From Sulfurospirillum tamanense (GTDB lineage: Bacteria; Campylobacterota; Campylobacteria; Campylobacterales; Campylobacteraceae), in the NCBI RefSeq assembly GCF_016937535.1, contig NZ_JAFHKK010000024.1, positions 1 to 39,115 of the forward strand: a DNA stretch of 39,115 nt. The letters run 5' to 3'. Below the pieces are notes generated by a model. The model searched no databases. It was not told the origin of the DNA and worked only from the letters and a program-made list of their open reading frames with translations. Below, in pieces: positions 24,830 through 32,601 of this stretch (its first letter is position 1; every line of letters starts with the position of its first letter). Position numbers and translations under genes: made by a program.

Positions 24830-26020
24830 TTATTTTCTACGTTTATTTTTGCGTTCGCGCTTAAAGCGTTCGATATAGAGCATCACGCCCGTGATAAAAA
24901 AGAGAGGCATGAGCAAGCTGGCTATAAACATCAATGCGCGAACAACCTCTCCAAAATACTCCCCGCTGTGCAAAGGAAGCATGCTGCGCATCAAACGCAC
25001 ATTGAGCGGTCTCTCTTCGTAGCGGTCATGGTTGAGGAGTTGCCATGTAGTTACATCCAAATCCAACTGGCTCCTTGCTCTAGAGTGAGCAGGGTTAACA
25101 TCTAAGTAACTAAAACTATACACACTCCCTGAGGCTGGAATGCGCAAAGAGGCACTTTCGTAGCAACGGCCCAAAAAGGCTTCAAAAAGTGTCCAAGCTT
25201 GGGCAACAGGTGCATAAGAAACCTCTTGTGCTTGTGACGCATTGGCCCCGCGTCCTTGTCCACGCCCACGAGCTTCTTGTGTCTGTGGAGTCTGTTTTGA
25301 CTCTTGTGGCGCAACTTGGCGCTGCATTTGGCGTACGGGTGCAGGGACACCGCTGATGCTATGAAGACCCGCACGGTACCAGTCGTACGACCAATACAGT
25401 CCCGTCAACACGGCCAACACATATAAAAGGGTTACCCACATACCAACGGCTGAATGCATACTGTAGAGCAAGTAACGCCCTTTGCTTTTAACGCTAAAAG
25501 TGAGCGATTTTCCAAAGCTTCGCCTAATGCGCGGCCAGTAAAGGTAAATGCCCGACACCACAAGCACAAGCAAGATGACAGAAGAAGCCCCTACAATCTG
25601 CTTGCCCACCTCCCCATAAGTAAGCCGACGGTGCAAGTCTTGCATAAACACAAAAAAGGCGCGGCCTTGAATCTGCGGCAATATTTCCCCCGTATAGGGG
25701 TTGATGTAATGGGTCACTCCGCGTCTAGCACTAGGCCCCTCTCCAGGCACTGTGACACTCATGGAGGCCTTTGGGTCACTGGAAAGCGCCACTGCACTAA
25801 TGGGCTTTTTAAGCTCCTCTTGTACTTGCGCCAAGAGAAGGTCAAGGGGGAGTTTTTTGCCGTGTTTAGGAACCGCAACAGTAAAAGTACTTTTATTGAT
25901 AGCCTGCAAAATCTCTTTTTCGTACGTCAATGCCGCACCACTGACTCCCACAATAGTAAGCACCAAGCCTGCCCCAAGACCAAGAATCCAATGTGCCTTA
26001 AACCACAACCTACTAAACAT
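24830..26020 (-). CDS. PepSY-associated transmembrane protein (iron-regulated membrane protein type)
   Basis: 396 residues. Four membrane helices: near the start (WILGLGAGLVLTIVGVSGAA), around 145-165 (IVGASSVILLVLVVSGIYLYW), around 190-212 (MHSAVGMWVTLLYVLAVLTG) and near the end (ALMFIASLLMPLFFITGVML). PepSY-like periplasmic segments lie between helices 1 and 2 and after helix 3. His residues by the helices could bind haem, as in related siderophore-reductase-type membrane proteins. A Q/R/G-rich insertion (~240-270) is unusual. It lies 15 bp downstream of the DUF4198 gene beside a TonB-dependent receptor, so a role in periplasmic iron release or reduction is likely by context. Confidence 0.85.
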   Translation of the reverse strand: MFSRLWFKAHWILGLGAGLVLTIVGVSGAALTYEKEILQAINKSTFTVAVPKHGKKLPLDLLLAQVQEELKKPISAVALSSDPKASMSVTVPGEGPSARRGVTHYINPYTGEILPQIQGRAFFVFMQDLHRRLTYGEVGKQIVGASSVILLVLVVSGIYLYWPRIRRSFGKSLTFSVKSKGRYLLYSMHSAVGMWVTLLYVLAVLTGLYWSYDWYRAGLHSISGVPAPVRQMQRQVAPQESKQTPQTQEARGRGQGRGANASQAQEVSYAPVAQAWTLFEAFLGRCYESASLRIPASGSVYSFSYLDVNPAHSRARSQLDLDVTTWQLLNHDRYEERPLNVRLMRSMLPLHSGEYFGEVVRALMFIASLLMPLFFITGVMLYIERFKRERKNKRRK

Positions 26021-26035
26021 GGCCGCCCCCCAACG

Positions 26036-26716
26036 CTATTGTTTTGCGCAATCATCAGTGGTATTTCCCCAGCCGATGCCTTTTTCCACTGAAAAATTTA
26101 AGCTCATGGCGTAAGTTGTTTGGTCGTACGCGACACCATCAACCTCGCCCTTGCTTTCGTCCACATGACGCACTTGGGCTAGATACTCACCCTTCCACGG
26201 GGTTTTAAAGGTCACTTTTCCCGCATCATCACTGCGCAAGGCGATGCTCCATTTTGGTGGGCCCCATAGGGTCACAGAGGCTCTTGGAAGCGGCTCTCCT
26301 TCTAGCATAAGAGTAAATTCATTGCTATGTGGCGCCACTGGCACAAGGTCTAAAGGTAGGAGTGCTTTATTCTCACTGCGCCCTGCTCTTCCCATGTAGA
26401 GGGTTCGGCCAACAGTATCAGCAAGGCGGCTTTTGCGTGGCGCGATAGGCTCCACCACGGCGACATCTCCCGCGTGCTTGGTTTGGATAAAAATATGGTC
26501 ATATTCCCGTGAAGCTTCCGTTCCAACGCCTTGGGGTAATACGGTTTTTGCTTTGATGTTATCCAGACGCTTGCCTGTTAACTCTTTAGAGTCTTTGTCC
26601 CAGTCTCCAAAAAATACCTTGGTAGCATCCCCCTCTTTTTCCACCCAAAGGGCATGGGCCATAAGAGAACTTAAGCTCAACGATGCAACACACACAGCGC
26701 TTAGTAATTTTTTCAT
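26036..26716 (-). CDS. DUF4198 periplasmic protein
   Basis: 226 residues with a clear signal peptide (KKLLSAVCVASLSLSSLMAHA, cut after AHA, leaving LWVEKEGD). The pattern HALWVEKEG, the mid-region PVAPHSNEFTLMLEGEPL and the C-terminal region typical of DUF4198 place it among periplasmic proteins often linked to metal (nickel, cobalt or iron) uptake via TonB-dependent receptors. A Fur-box-like site precedes it. It is probably co-transcribed with the PepSY gene. Confidence 0.8.
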   Translation of the reverse strand: MKKLLSAVCVASLSLSSLMAHALWVEKEGDATKVFFGDWDKDSKELTGKRLDNIKAKTVLPQGVGTEASREYDHIFIQTKHAGDVAVVEPIAPRKSRLADTVGRTLYMGRAGRSENKALLPLDLVPVAPHSNEFTLMLEGEPLPRASVTLWGPPKWSIALRSDDAGKVTFKTPWKGEYLAQVRHVDESKGEVDGVAYDQTTYAMSLNFSVEKGIGWGNTTDDCAKQ

Positions 26717-26773
26717 AATGTTCCTTTTTGTGATTTTTAATCTGCGGATTGTAAAACACTTATCTTAACAATC

Positions 26774-26792
26774 TGATAATGATAAATGTAAT
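26774..26792 (-). promoter_or_regulatory. Fur-box-like site before the DUF4198 gene
   Basis: TGATAATGATAAATGTAAT contains three head-to-tail GATAAT-like hexamers (GATAAT, GATAAA, TGTAAT), 58-76 bp upstream of the start. It matches the Fur array consensus well in the first two units. Confidence 0.6.
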
Positions 26793-26807
26793 CTTTATGT
26801 TTAAAAG

Positions 26808-26841
26808 CTTTACATGTAAGGATTTTTCCTTACATGTAAAG
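26808..26841. terminator. Inverted pair of iterated palindromes after the receptor gene
   Basis: CTTTACATGTAAGGA (26808-26822) and its exact reverse complement (26827-26841) flank TTTT, forming a possible 15-bp hairpin whose arms are themselves palindromic (cores 26810-26819 and 26830-26839). It lies 7 bp after the stop of the receptor gene (minus strand), where a terminator is expected. Confidence 0.65.
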
Positions 26842-26847
26842 AAAGGG

Positions 26848-29184
26848 TTAGAAAGTAGCGTTAACGCTTACCCAAAATTCACGGGATTTTGCCTTGAGGT
26901 TATAATCATCGTTATAGCTCGCATTGTAACCGCCCGACCCATCATCCGTAAAAGATGTTTGGTATGTTGTAAAATCTTTATCAAGCAGGTTATTGACACG
27001 CGCATTGATAGTGATATTTTTCCGAGGCTTATAAGAAGCGCCCAAATGCAGCACATGGTAATCTTCCCAGTACAATGCTTTATCTTCAACCGTATCCCAA
27101 TTTCTATAGCGCTCTTTTTCGCCAGAAAGGGTTAGGAATGTATTCCACTTTTTGTTAACTTCCCAATCAATGGTTGCGTTATACATGTGTTTTGGAGTGT
27201 TGTTAAGCGGCCTGCCATCTTGTGCGCCACCATCTTGCTCACTGTCAGTGTAGGTATAATTTGCTTTTACTGATAGATTTTCAAGAATGTAATAACGTCC
27301 CGCAATTTCAATCCCTCTTGTCATAGCCTTATCAAGGTTATAGTTTTGCGTCCATCTTGTATAGCCCAAATCTGCCCAATCTCCCACATTGTCATTATAA
27401 ATATATTCTCCACTAGCAATCTTATCTTTAAAATCGTTATGAAAAAATGTAATGTTAAAGTTGTGACGCTCTGGATGTGAGTAGTACACTGCAATTTCTT
27501 TACTAATGCTTTTTTCTGGTTTTAAATCTGGATTGCCGATCCATGGACCCGTCCCTTGTCCTCCAAACCCACGAATTCCGGGGTACAAAAGATCTGTTTT
27601 TGGCGCCTTGTAGCCTGTGGCCACGCCGCCCTTAATTGTCCAGTCAGTATTGATGTGATACACCCCATAAATCCTTGGGCTCACATTGCCGCCAAATTTA
27701 TCATGGTTATCGTAGCGCACCCCACCTGTCAAGGTAAAGGCATCGGTTATCATGTAGTTATCTTCAAGAAAGAGTGCCCACTGCTTATGAGGCTGCACTT
27801 TATCGTACCCTGAACCACTAAGAGCAAACACTCCATCCTCATGCTCTGCATCGATATATTGGCCACCCACGACAACAAGATGGTCACCAAGAGGAATATC
27901 CATTTTGGCATCAAAGGTGAGTTGTCTTGTTTCCATAATTCTGCGTTCTCTTGGCAAAAAGGCTTCAAGTTCTGCTTGTTGTGCAGGCGTAAGATCTGCT
28001 CTATCAGCATTAGCACAATTCGCTGCTCCACCGCCAGCAACGCACGCTGCATCCCAAAGACCCTGAAGAGATTTACGCTCATCTACACTAAAAGGCATGG
28101 CTCTCCCAAGATTCGCCGTTTTTATATAAGAAACACCAATGTCGGTTTTACCAAAATTCCAATGGCCAACGTGACTTAACGCCATTTGGTCTCTTTCAAA
28201 ACGCTGATCTTCAAAATACCCAACTCTTGGCATCACCCGCCTAACGGTAGCACCTGGGGTCATATCAGGATTATAAGAGGTGACATTTCCAGACCTCCAA
28301 AGAGAATCGATCCCATCTATTGTTCCTAGTTGATTTTCACTATTATCGTACTTTTGTCGTGAAATATCATAATCAAGAATTACCTCCTGATTGTCCGTTG
28401 GCAACCAAGAGAGTTTGGCACCTGCGCTCCAATTTTGATTATCGACGGTTCTTCCACCACTGCCAAACCCAAGAGTTCGCTCATGCACCACACCAGCAGG
28501 GTCTGTCACGGGCGCATAACGAGGATTTGAGGCATCTTTTTTATACAAACTTCCTCGAAGCGCTAAGCCTAATTTGTTTTCAATAAGTGGACCCATCACG
28601 ACAATGTCTGTGGTGCGGTCATCGCCAAAGTCTTTGTTTTCTTGAAAAGTTTGACCAAAAGTAATAGAGCCAACCCATTCATCGGTTATTTTTTTAGTAA
28701 TAATATTAATCACCCCGCCCATAGCGTCACTTCCATAGAGCGTTGCCATAGGGCCACGGATAACTTCAATGCGCTCTACCATATCAAGAGGTGGAATGTG
28801 GTTTTGTTGGTTACCGCCAAAGCTATTGGGATAAATGTCGCCCACATTATTTTGACGCCTTCCGTCAATCAATACAAGAGTATAATCTCCGCCCATCCCT
28901 CGAATACTAATACTCCCTTGGCCTGTTTTATCTCGCGTTTCGCCAAGATCAATCCCCTCTATTTCACGTACTGCATCAAGAAGGTTGGTGTAAGGTTTTT
29001 TCTCCAACTCTTCCTTGGTAATAACAGAGATGCTCGCGGGTGCGTCGGTGATTTTTTGCTCGAATCCTGCCGCACTCGTGACAGTGACTTCAGAGAGTGT
29101 CACCGCTATCTCATCTGCCAACAAGGGATGTCCCAAGATTGCAACAGCTGCTGCCACTGCAATGGCATGCTTTTTTTGAACCAT
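26848..29184 (-). CDS. TonB-dependent outer membrane receptor (siderophore/haem type)
   Basis: 778 residues. Signal peptide (AIAVAAAVAILGHPLLADE), TonB box (AVTLSEVTVTS), plug domain (~45-160, with ASISVITKEELEKKPYTNLL, SIRGMGGDYTLVLIDGRR and VERIEVIRGPMATLYGSDAM, GGVINIITKK), and a 22-strand barrel ending in Phe (EFWVSVNATF). It resembles the FepA/CirA/CfrA group of ferric-catecholate receptors; haem is possible since hemP is encoded in the neighbouring operon. The RBS AAAGGAG is present. It is flanked by Fur-like sites and the Ton system genes, so iron-repressed expression is expected. Confidence 0.93.
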   Translation of the reverse strand: MVQKKHAIAVAAAVAILGHPLLADEIAVTLSEVTVTSAAGFEQKITDAPASISVITKEELEKKPYTNLLDAVREIEGIDLGETRDKTGQGSISIRGMGGDYTLVLIDGRRQNNVGDIYPNSFGGNQQNHIPPLDMVERIEVIRGPMATLYGSDAMGGVINIITKKITDEWVGSITFGQTFQENKDFGDDRTTDIVVMGPLIENKLGLALRGSLYKKDASNPRYAPVTDPAGVVHERTLGFGSGGRTVDNQNWSAGAKLSWLPTDNQEVILDYDISRQKYDNSENQLGTIDGIDSLWRSGNVTSYNPDMTPGATVRRVMPRVGYFEDQRFERDQMALSHVGHWNFGKTDIGVSYIKTANLGRAMPFSVDERKSLQGLWDAACVAGGGAANCANADRADLTPAQQAELEAFLPRERRIMETRQLTFDAKMDIPLGDHLVVVGGQYIDAEHEDGVFALSGSGYDKVQPHKQWALFLEDNYMITDAFTLTGGVRYDNHDKFGGNVSPRIYGVYHINTDWTIKGGVATGYKAPKTDLLYPGIRGFGGQGTGPWIGNPDLKPEKSISKEIAVYYSHPERHNFNITFFHNDFKDKIASGEYIYNDNVGDWADLGYTRWTQNYNLDKAMTRGIEIAGRYYILENLSVKANYTYTDSEQDGGAQDGRPLNNTPKHMYNATIDWEVNKKWNTFLTLSGEKERYRNWDTVEDKALYWEDYHVLHLGASYKPRKNITINARVNNLLDKDFTTYQTSFTDDGSGGYNASYNDDYNLKAKSREFWVSVNATF

Positions 29185-29214
29185 AGCCTAACTCCTTTAA
29201 ATGGTAAAATTTTC

Positions 29215-29250
29215 TGGCTGGCTACTGGCGGTAAAAGCGATGGCTGGCTA
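29215..29250. repeat. Direct repeat TGGCTGGCTA in the receptor leader
   Basis: The 10-mer occurs at 29215-29224 and 29241-29250, 26 bp apart, in the probable 5' untranslated region of the receptor gene. Function unknown. Confidence 0.5.
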
Positions 29251-29259
29251 AGTAACAAT

Positions 29260-29326
29260 TGAAAATGAATCTCGAAATAGTAGTTAATGTTTACTTAATG
29301 TTTAATTATATTGAGTATGATTATCG
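29260..29326 (-). promoter_or_regulatory. Two Fur-box-like sites upstream of the receptor gene
   Basis: TGAAAATGAATCTCG (29260-29274) and, on the minus strand, CGATAATCATACTCA (29312-29326) each match the TGATAAT-N-ATTATCA consensus at 10-11 of 14 positions. They lie ~75 and ~130 bp before the receptor start. Confidence 0.5.
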
Positions 29327-29369
29327 TTTATTAATAAAATGGAGTAGGACTTTCAGAGGAAGATATGGG

Positions 29370-29396
29370 AAAAATAACCCCTACCTTGAAGGGGGC
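29370..29396 (-). terminator. Intrinsic terminator of the exbB-exbD-hemP-tonB operon
   Basis: On the minus strand CCCCCTTCAAGGTAGGGG is followed by TTATTTTT, ~20 bp after the tonB stop. This separates the Ton operon from the receptor gene. Confidence 0.65.
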
Positions 29397-29416
29397 CACT
29401 CCTGTGACCCTAAGCG

Positions 29417-30178
29417 CTAATTTAGTCGAAAACCGATAGGAAGAATGACAGTAGAAGTTGATTTTGGCTTGGGGAAATCCGCTTTAGCGACACGCTCTAC
29501 GGATCTAAGTGCTGCTGTGTCTAGTGTTTTGTGTCCTGAGCTTTTTGAGACAAAATACTCTTTAAGCTTGCCTTTTTTGTCAATCACCAACGTCATCTCC
29601 ACAACACCTGTTTGTCCCATGCGCCTCGCAATGTTAGGATACACCAAGTTACGCAAAACCATGTCCCGAATAATCGTAAAATTTGTCTGTACAAACTGCG
29701 CAGAAGCTGCGGCAAGCAAAGCTTGCTTATTGGCCACAGCAGAAGGTGGTGGGCCGGAAGATTGGGCCACTTGGGTGGCTGTGGACTCCTCGTGAAAAAC
29801 CTCCTCAGGCACAACCTCCGCCACCTCCTTTACTGCCTCAACAGGCGCTACAGGTGCTTTTTCGACCACGCGGGGCTTCTCAATGGGTTTTGGCTTTGGT
29901 AGCTCCTTTTTTATGGGCTTGGGTTTCACAACAGGTTTGGGAGCCTCTTGTTTAATGATGGGTTTGGGTGGAGGCGGGGGTGGTGGAGGCGTGAATTCTT
30001 GCACCACAGGAGCAGGTTGTTTATATTCAACCATGTTAATTTGCATGCTGACAATTTCATTACCCGAGGTGCTCATTTTAATAGGATTGCTTTGTGCCAA
30101 AATCAAATACCCCACAAACACCATTCCGTGCAACGCAAACGATGCCATAAAGCTTTTGCGTTCTAAACGTTTTGTCAT
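29417..30178 (-). CDS. tonB: TonB energy transducer
   Basis: 253 residues. N-terminal membrane helix (FMASFALHGMVFVGYLILA, containing the expected helix His), a long Pro/Lys-rich periplasmic spacer (EFTPPPPPPPPKP, KPVVKPKPIKKELPKPK), and a C-terminal TonB domain (~165-253) with NLVYPNIARRMGQTGVVEM and the YFVSKSSGHKTLDTAALRSV segment. It carries proton-motive energy from ExbB-ExbD to the outer membrane receptor. It is the last gene of the operon, ~15 bp after hemP. Confidence 0.94.
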   Translation of the reverse strand: MTKRLERKSFMASFALHGMVFVGYLILAQSNPIKMSTSGNEIVSMQINMVEYKQPAPVVQEFTPPPPPPPPKPIIKQEAPKPVVKPKPIKKELPKPKPIEKPRVVEKAPVAPVEAVKEVAEVVPEEVFHEESTATQVAQSSGPPPSAVANKQALLAAASAQFVQTNFTIIRDMVLRNLVYPNIARRMGQTGVVEMTLVIDKKGKLKEYFVSKSSGHKTLDTAALRSVERVAKADFPKPKSTSTVILPIGFRLN

Positions 30179-30192
30179 CTGTTTCCCCTTGA

Positions 30193-30333
30193 TTATTTTG
30201 TCAAAATGAGTTTGTTGTCTTTGGTGATGCGCAATACATAGACACTTCCCTCATGGGCAATTTTCACCACACAGTGCTCGCCAAAGAGTATTTTTGAGTC
30301 TATTTTCTTAGACACAGTGGTTTCCTTTTTCAT
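30193..30333 (-). CDS. hemP: HemP-like hemin uptake protein (46 residues)
   Basis: This short gene lies in the gap between exbD and tonB. Its ATG overlaps the exbD stop as ATGA and it ends with TAA at 30193. The family pattern is clear: SKILFGEHCVVKIAHEG followed by SVYVLRITKDNKLILTK, matching the HemP signature (a Leu/Phe-Gly stretch, I.H.G..Y.LR.T..GKLILTK). HemP proteins are small cytoplasmic, Fur-controlled factors; in some proteobacteria (HmuP) they bind DNA and activate haem receptor expression. Placement between exbD and tonB supports an iron/haem role. Confidence 0.9.
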   Translation of the reverse strand: MKKETTVSKKIDSKILFGEHCVVKIAHEGSVYVLRITKDNKLILTK

Positions 30334-30722
30334 TTTTTAACCACCATGGAGATTTTGTCGATGCTGTTTTGCTTTAACAAATCAATCACATAGATAAAAT
30401 CTTCATAAAACGCCTGCTTGTCAGACATGATGGTGATGGTGTCTTCCTTGGAAAATGTCTCTATTTTTTGCACCAATGCATCCCGAGAAATAGGAGCATC
30501 ATCCAAAAAAAACTCTTTTTGAGCATTAATGGCAATCGTGCGTTTCACGTGGTCTATCTCCTCCATAGTAGAGGCTTGCGGGAGGTTTATGTCAATTTTT
30601 CCCAAGGCGATAAAGTTCGAAATCACAAACACAATCGCCAACAGCACTAACAGCACATCGATGAACGGAATAACGTTCATCGCATCTTGACGTTTAAGCG
30701 ACCTCATCTTCCCATTTTCCAA
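30330..30722 (-). CDS. exbD: ExbD biopolymer transport protein
   Basis: 130 residues. One N-terminal membrane helix (VIPFIDVLLVLLAIVFVIS) containing the essential Asp (FIDVLLVLL), then a periplasmic domain (INLPQASTMEEID; TITIMSDKQAFYEDFIYVID). It uses the proton gradient with ExbB to drive TonB. Its start lies 29 bp inside the exbB end, so they are tightly coupled. Confidence 0.95.
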   Translation of the reverse strand: MENGKMRSLKRQDAMNVIPFIDVLLVLLAIVFVISNFIALGKIDINLPQASTMEEIDHVKRTIAINAQKEFFLDDAPISRDALVQKIETFSKEDTITIMSDKQAFYEDFIYVIDLLKQNSIDKISMVVKK

Positions 30723-31116
30723 TCAATGTGTCGGCTTTGCGCAGGTACATGTTGTACACCATGGTCGTAGGAATAGCCACAAGCAAGCCCACCGCGGTCA
30801 CTTTTAACGCCATTGAAAGCCCCACCACAATGACCCCAGGGTCAATGGAAGACTGGGTTCCCATGTCATAAAAGACAATCATAATCCCTGCAACTGTCCC
30901 CAAAAGCCCCACATAAGGCGCGTTAGAGCCGATGATAGAAAGGGCGGCCAGGTTGTTGGTCAAGTGTGTTTCGGCCTCATTTTTTGTTTTAAATTGGCGG
31001 AGATTGATTTTGCGGTAGTAAAAAAAACGCTCAATTGCAAAACTCAAAGAAACAAGGCTCATCAAGAGCAACAAAGCTAAAATAGCCCATTCAACATAGT
31101 CTTTTAACACTTCCAT
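30694..31116 (-). CDS. exbB: ExbB biopolymer transport protein
   Basis: 140 residues from the ATG at 31116, chosen because AAGGA stands 6 bp upstream; the open frame to 31149 would begin inside the Fur site. Three membrane helices: AILALLLLMSLVSLSFAIER, APYVGLLGTVAGIMIVFYDM and ALKVTAVGLLVAIPTTMVYN. The MotA/TolQ/ExbB signature GLLGTVAG is present. It is shorter than enterobacterial ExbB, as is common in Campylobacterota. It is first in the exbB-exbD-hemP-tonB operon. Confidence 0.93.
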   Translation of the reverse strand: MEVLKDYVEWAILALLLLMSLVSLSFAIERFFYYRKINLRQFKTKNEAETHLTNNLAALSIIGSNAPYVGLLGTVAGIMIVFYDMGTQSSIDPGVIVVGLSMALKVTAVGLLVAIPTTMVYNMYLRKADTLIGKWEDEVA

Positions 31117-31133
31117 GTATGTCCTTAAAGGTA

Positions 31134-31148
31134 TGATAATCACTATCA
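31134..31148 (-). promoter_or_regulatory. Fur box before exbB
   Basis: TGATAATCACTATCA matches the 7-1-7 Fur consensus TGATAAT-N-ATTATCA at 13 of 14 positions, 18-32 bp upstream of the exbB start. This is the best Fur site in the window. Confidence 0.8.
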
Positions 31149-31427
31149 TTATTTAAACGGAATGTTAACACAGGCAAACTTTACGAACTCTTAACACTCT
31201 AAAAATTTAACATTCAACTCAGACAACCGCCCATCAATAGGGCATTTGAGGATAAAGAAAATCGTAATCATCACTACAGTTCGCAACAGCCTGTACGCGT
31301 GAAAAAGGAGAATAAAATTAATCTTAAAAAAATTTTTGAAATAATAATGTCATATTTTCTTTATTTTTAACGCCATTCGTGCTACACTTTCACCTTAAAA
31401 CTTCTACACTTTAGTTCATAAAGAGTA

Positions 31428-32534
31428 ATGATGAAACCCTATTCTATTTATCCTGACCAATTCTTCTCCACATTCAAGAAAATCATCAGCAAACTGGGTT
31501 TCATTAAAAATTCAAAACGCCATGAAGGGTTGTTGCGCGAATACAAAGAAGCCATCGACCGAAGCGCTATCGTCTCCAAAACCGACCCAAAGGGCACCAT
31601 CACCTACGTCAACGATGCTTTTTGCACCATCAGCCAATACAGCGCCCAAGAACTTCTGGGAAAACCCCACAACATCATCCGCCATCCCGACATGCCCGCC
31701 CTTGCTTTTGAAGAGATGTGGCACACCATCACGTCCAAACGCCCTTGGGGTGGCGTGGTTAAAAATCGCAAAAAAGACGGCACGGCTTATTACGTCAAAA
31801 GCCTCATCAACCCCATCCTTAACGAGCACGGAGAAATCGAAGAGTTCATCGCCATCCGTCACGATGTTACCGAGTTAGAAATGTACCGCCAAGACTTAGA
31901 AACACGCCTTCAAGAAAGCGTCGATGAAATCGTTCAAACCCAAAGGGAGATTCTCTACACCGTGGGTGCCATCGGCGAAAAACGCAGCAAAGAAACGGGC
32001 TTACATGTAAAGCGTGTAGCCCATTATTCTTACGTGCTTGCTAAGCTCTATGGGCTTGATGAAAAGCAAGCGCAACTGCTTAGGGAAGCCAGCCCCATGC
32101 ACGACATCGGGAAAGTTGGCATTCCCGATTCTGTGCTTCTCAAACCCGGTCCACTGGATGATGAAGAATGGGCGATTATCAAAACGCATCCCACATTGGG
32201 ATACGAAATGCTCAAACACTCCAACCGTGAAATCCTCCAAGCCGCCGCCATTATCGCCCACGAACACCATGAGCGCTGGGATGGCAAAGGCTACCCGCGC
32301 GGTCTTAAAGATGAGGAAATCCACATTTTTGGGCGCATTACAGCCATCGCGGACGTGTACGACGCACTAGGGCACGATCGTGTGTATAAAAAAGCTTGGT
32401 CTTTGGCACAGATTCAAGAGCTTTTTCACGAGGAAAAAGGGCGCGGGTTTGACCCTGTTTTGTCCGAACTTTTCCTTACCCACATCCACCAATTTGAAAC
32501 CATCAAATCCAACCTTTCCCCCTCTTTTTTTTAA
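31428..32534 (+). CDS. PAS-HD-GYP protein (putative c-di-GMP phosphodiesterase)
   Basis: 368 residues, start ATG-ATG after AAAGAG. A PAS domain (~41-150) has the Aer-like pattern NIIRHPDMP, AFEEMWHTI and PWGGVVKNRKKDGTAYYVKS, a form often binding FAD and sensing redox or oxygen. A coiled linker (~151-180) joins an HD-GYP domain: ETGLHVKR, HD at 225-226 (MHDIGKVGIPDSVLLKP), HHERWDGKGYPRG (GYP 288-290), and RITAIADVYDAL. There is no signal peptide or membrane helix, so it is cytoplasmic. Redox or energy state could thus control c-di-GMP degradation. Its HD-GYP domain is close to that of the 3917-4978 gene. Confidence 0.92.
   Translation: MMKPYSIYPDQFFSTFKKIISKLGFIKNSKRHEGLLREYKEAIDRSAIVSKTDPKGTITYVNDAFCTISQYSAQELLGKPHNIIRHPDMPALAFEEMWHTITSKRPWGGVVKNRKKDGTAYYVKSLINPILNEHGEIEEFIAIRHDVTELEMYRQDLETRLQESVDEIVQTQREILYTVGAIGEKRSKETGLHVKRVAHYSYVLAKLYGLDEKQAQLLREASPMHDIGKVGIPDSVLLKPGPLDDEEWAIIKTHPTLGYEMLKHSNREILQAAAIIAHEHHERWDGKGYPRGLKDEEIHIFGRITAIADVYDALGHDRVYKKAWSLAQIQELFHEEKGRGFDPVLSELFLTHIHQFETIKSNLSPSFF
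32001..32010. repeat. Iterated palindrome copy inside PAS-HD-GYP gene
   Basis: Core TTACATGTAA (then AG), read as LHVK in ETGLHVKR. The paralogue at 3917-4978 has ETGAHIKR at the same place without the palindrome. Confidence 0.9.
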
Positions 32535-32601
32535 TTTTTTACCGCCATTTTAAGCGCCCTTTTAGAGCCAAATCGCTAAGGTTATAGCCCAAGGAGTCCC
32601 C

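Noticed and set aside
31150-31427. Possible small gene between exbB and the PAS-HD-GYP gene
   Set aside because: An AAAGGAG-like site occurs near 31306 but no start codon with a lasting frame follows; the region seems to hold only promoters and A/T-rich DNA.
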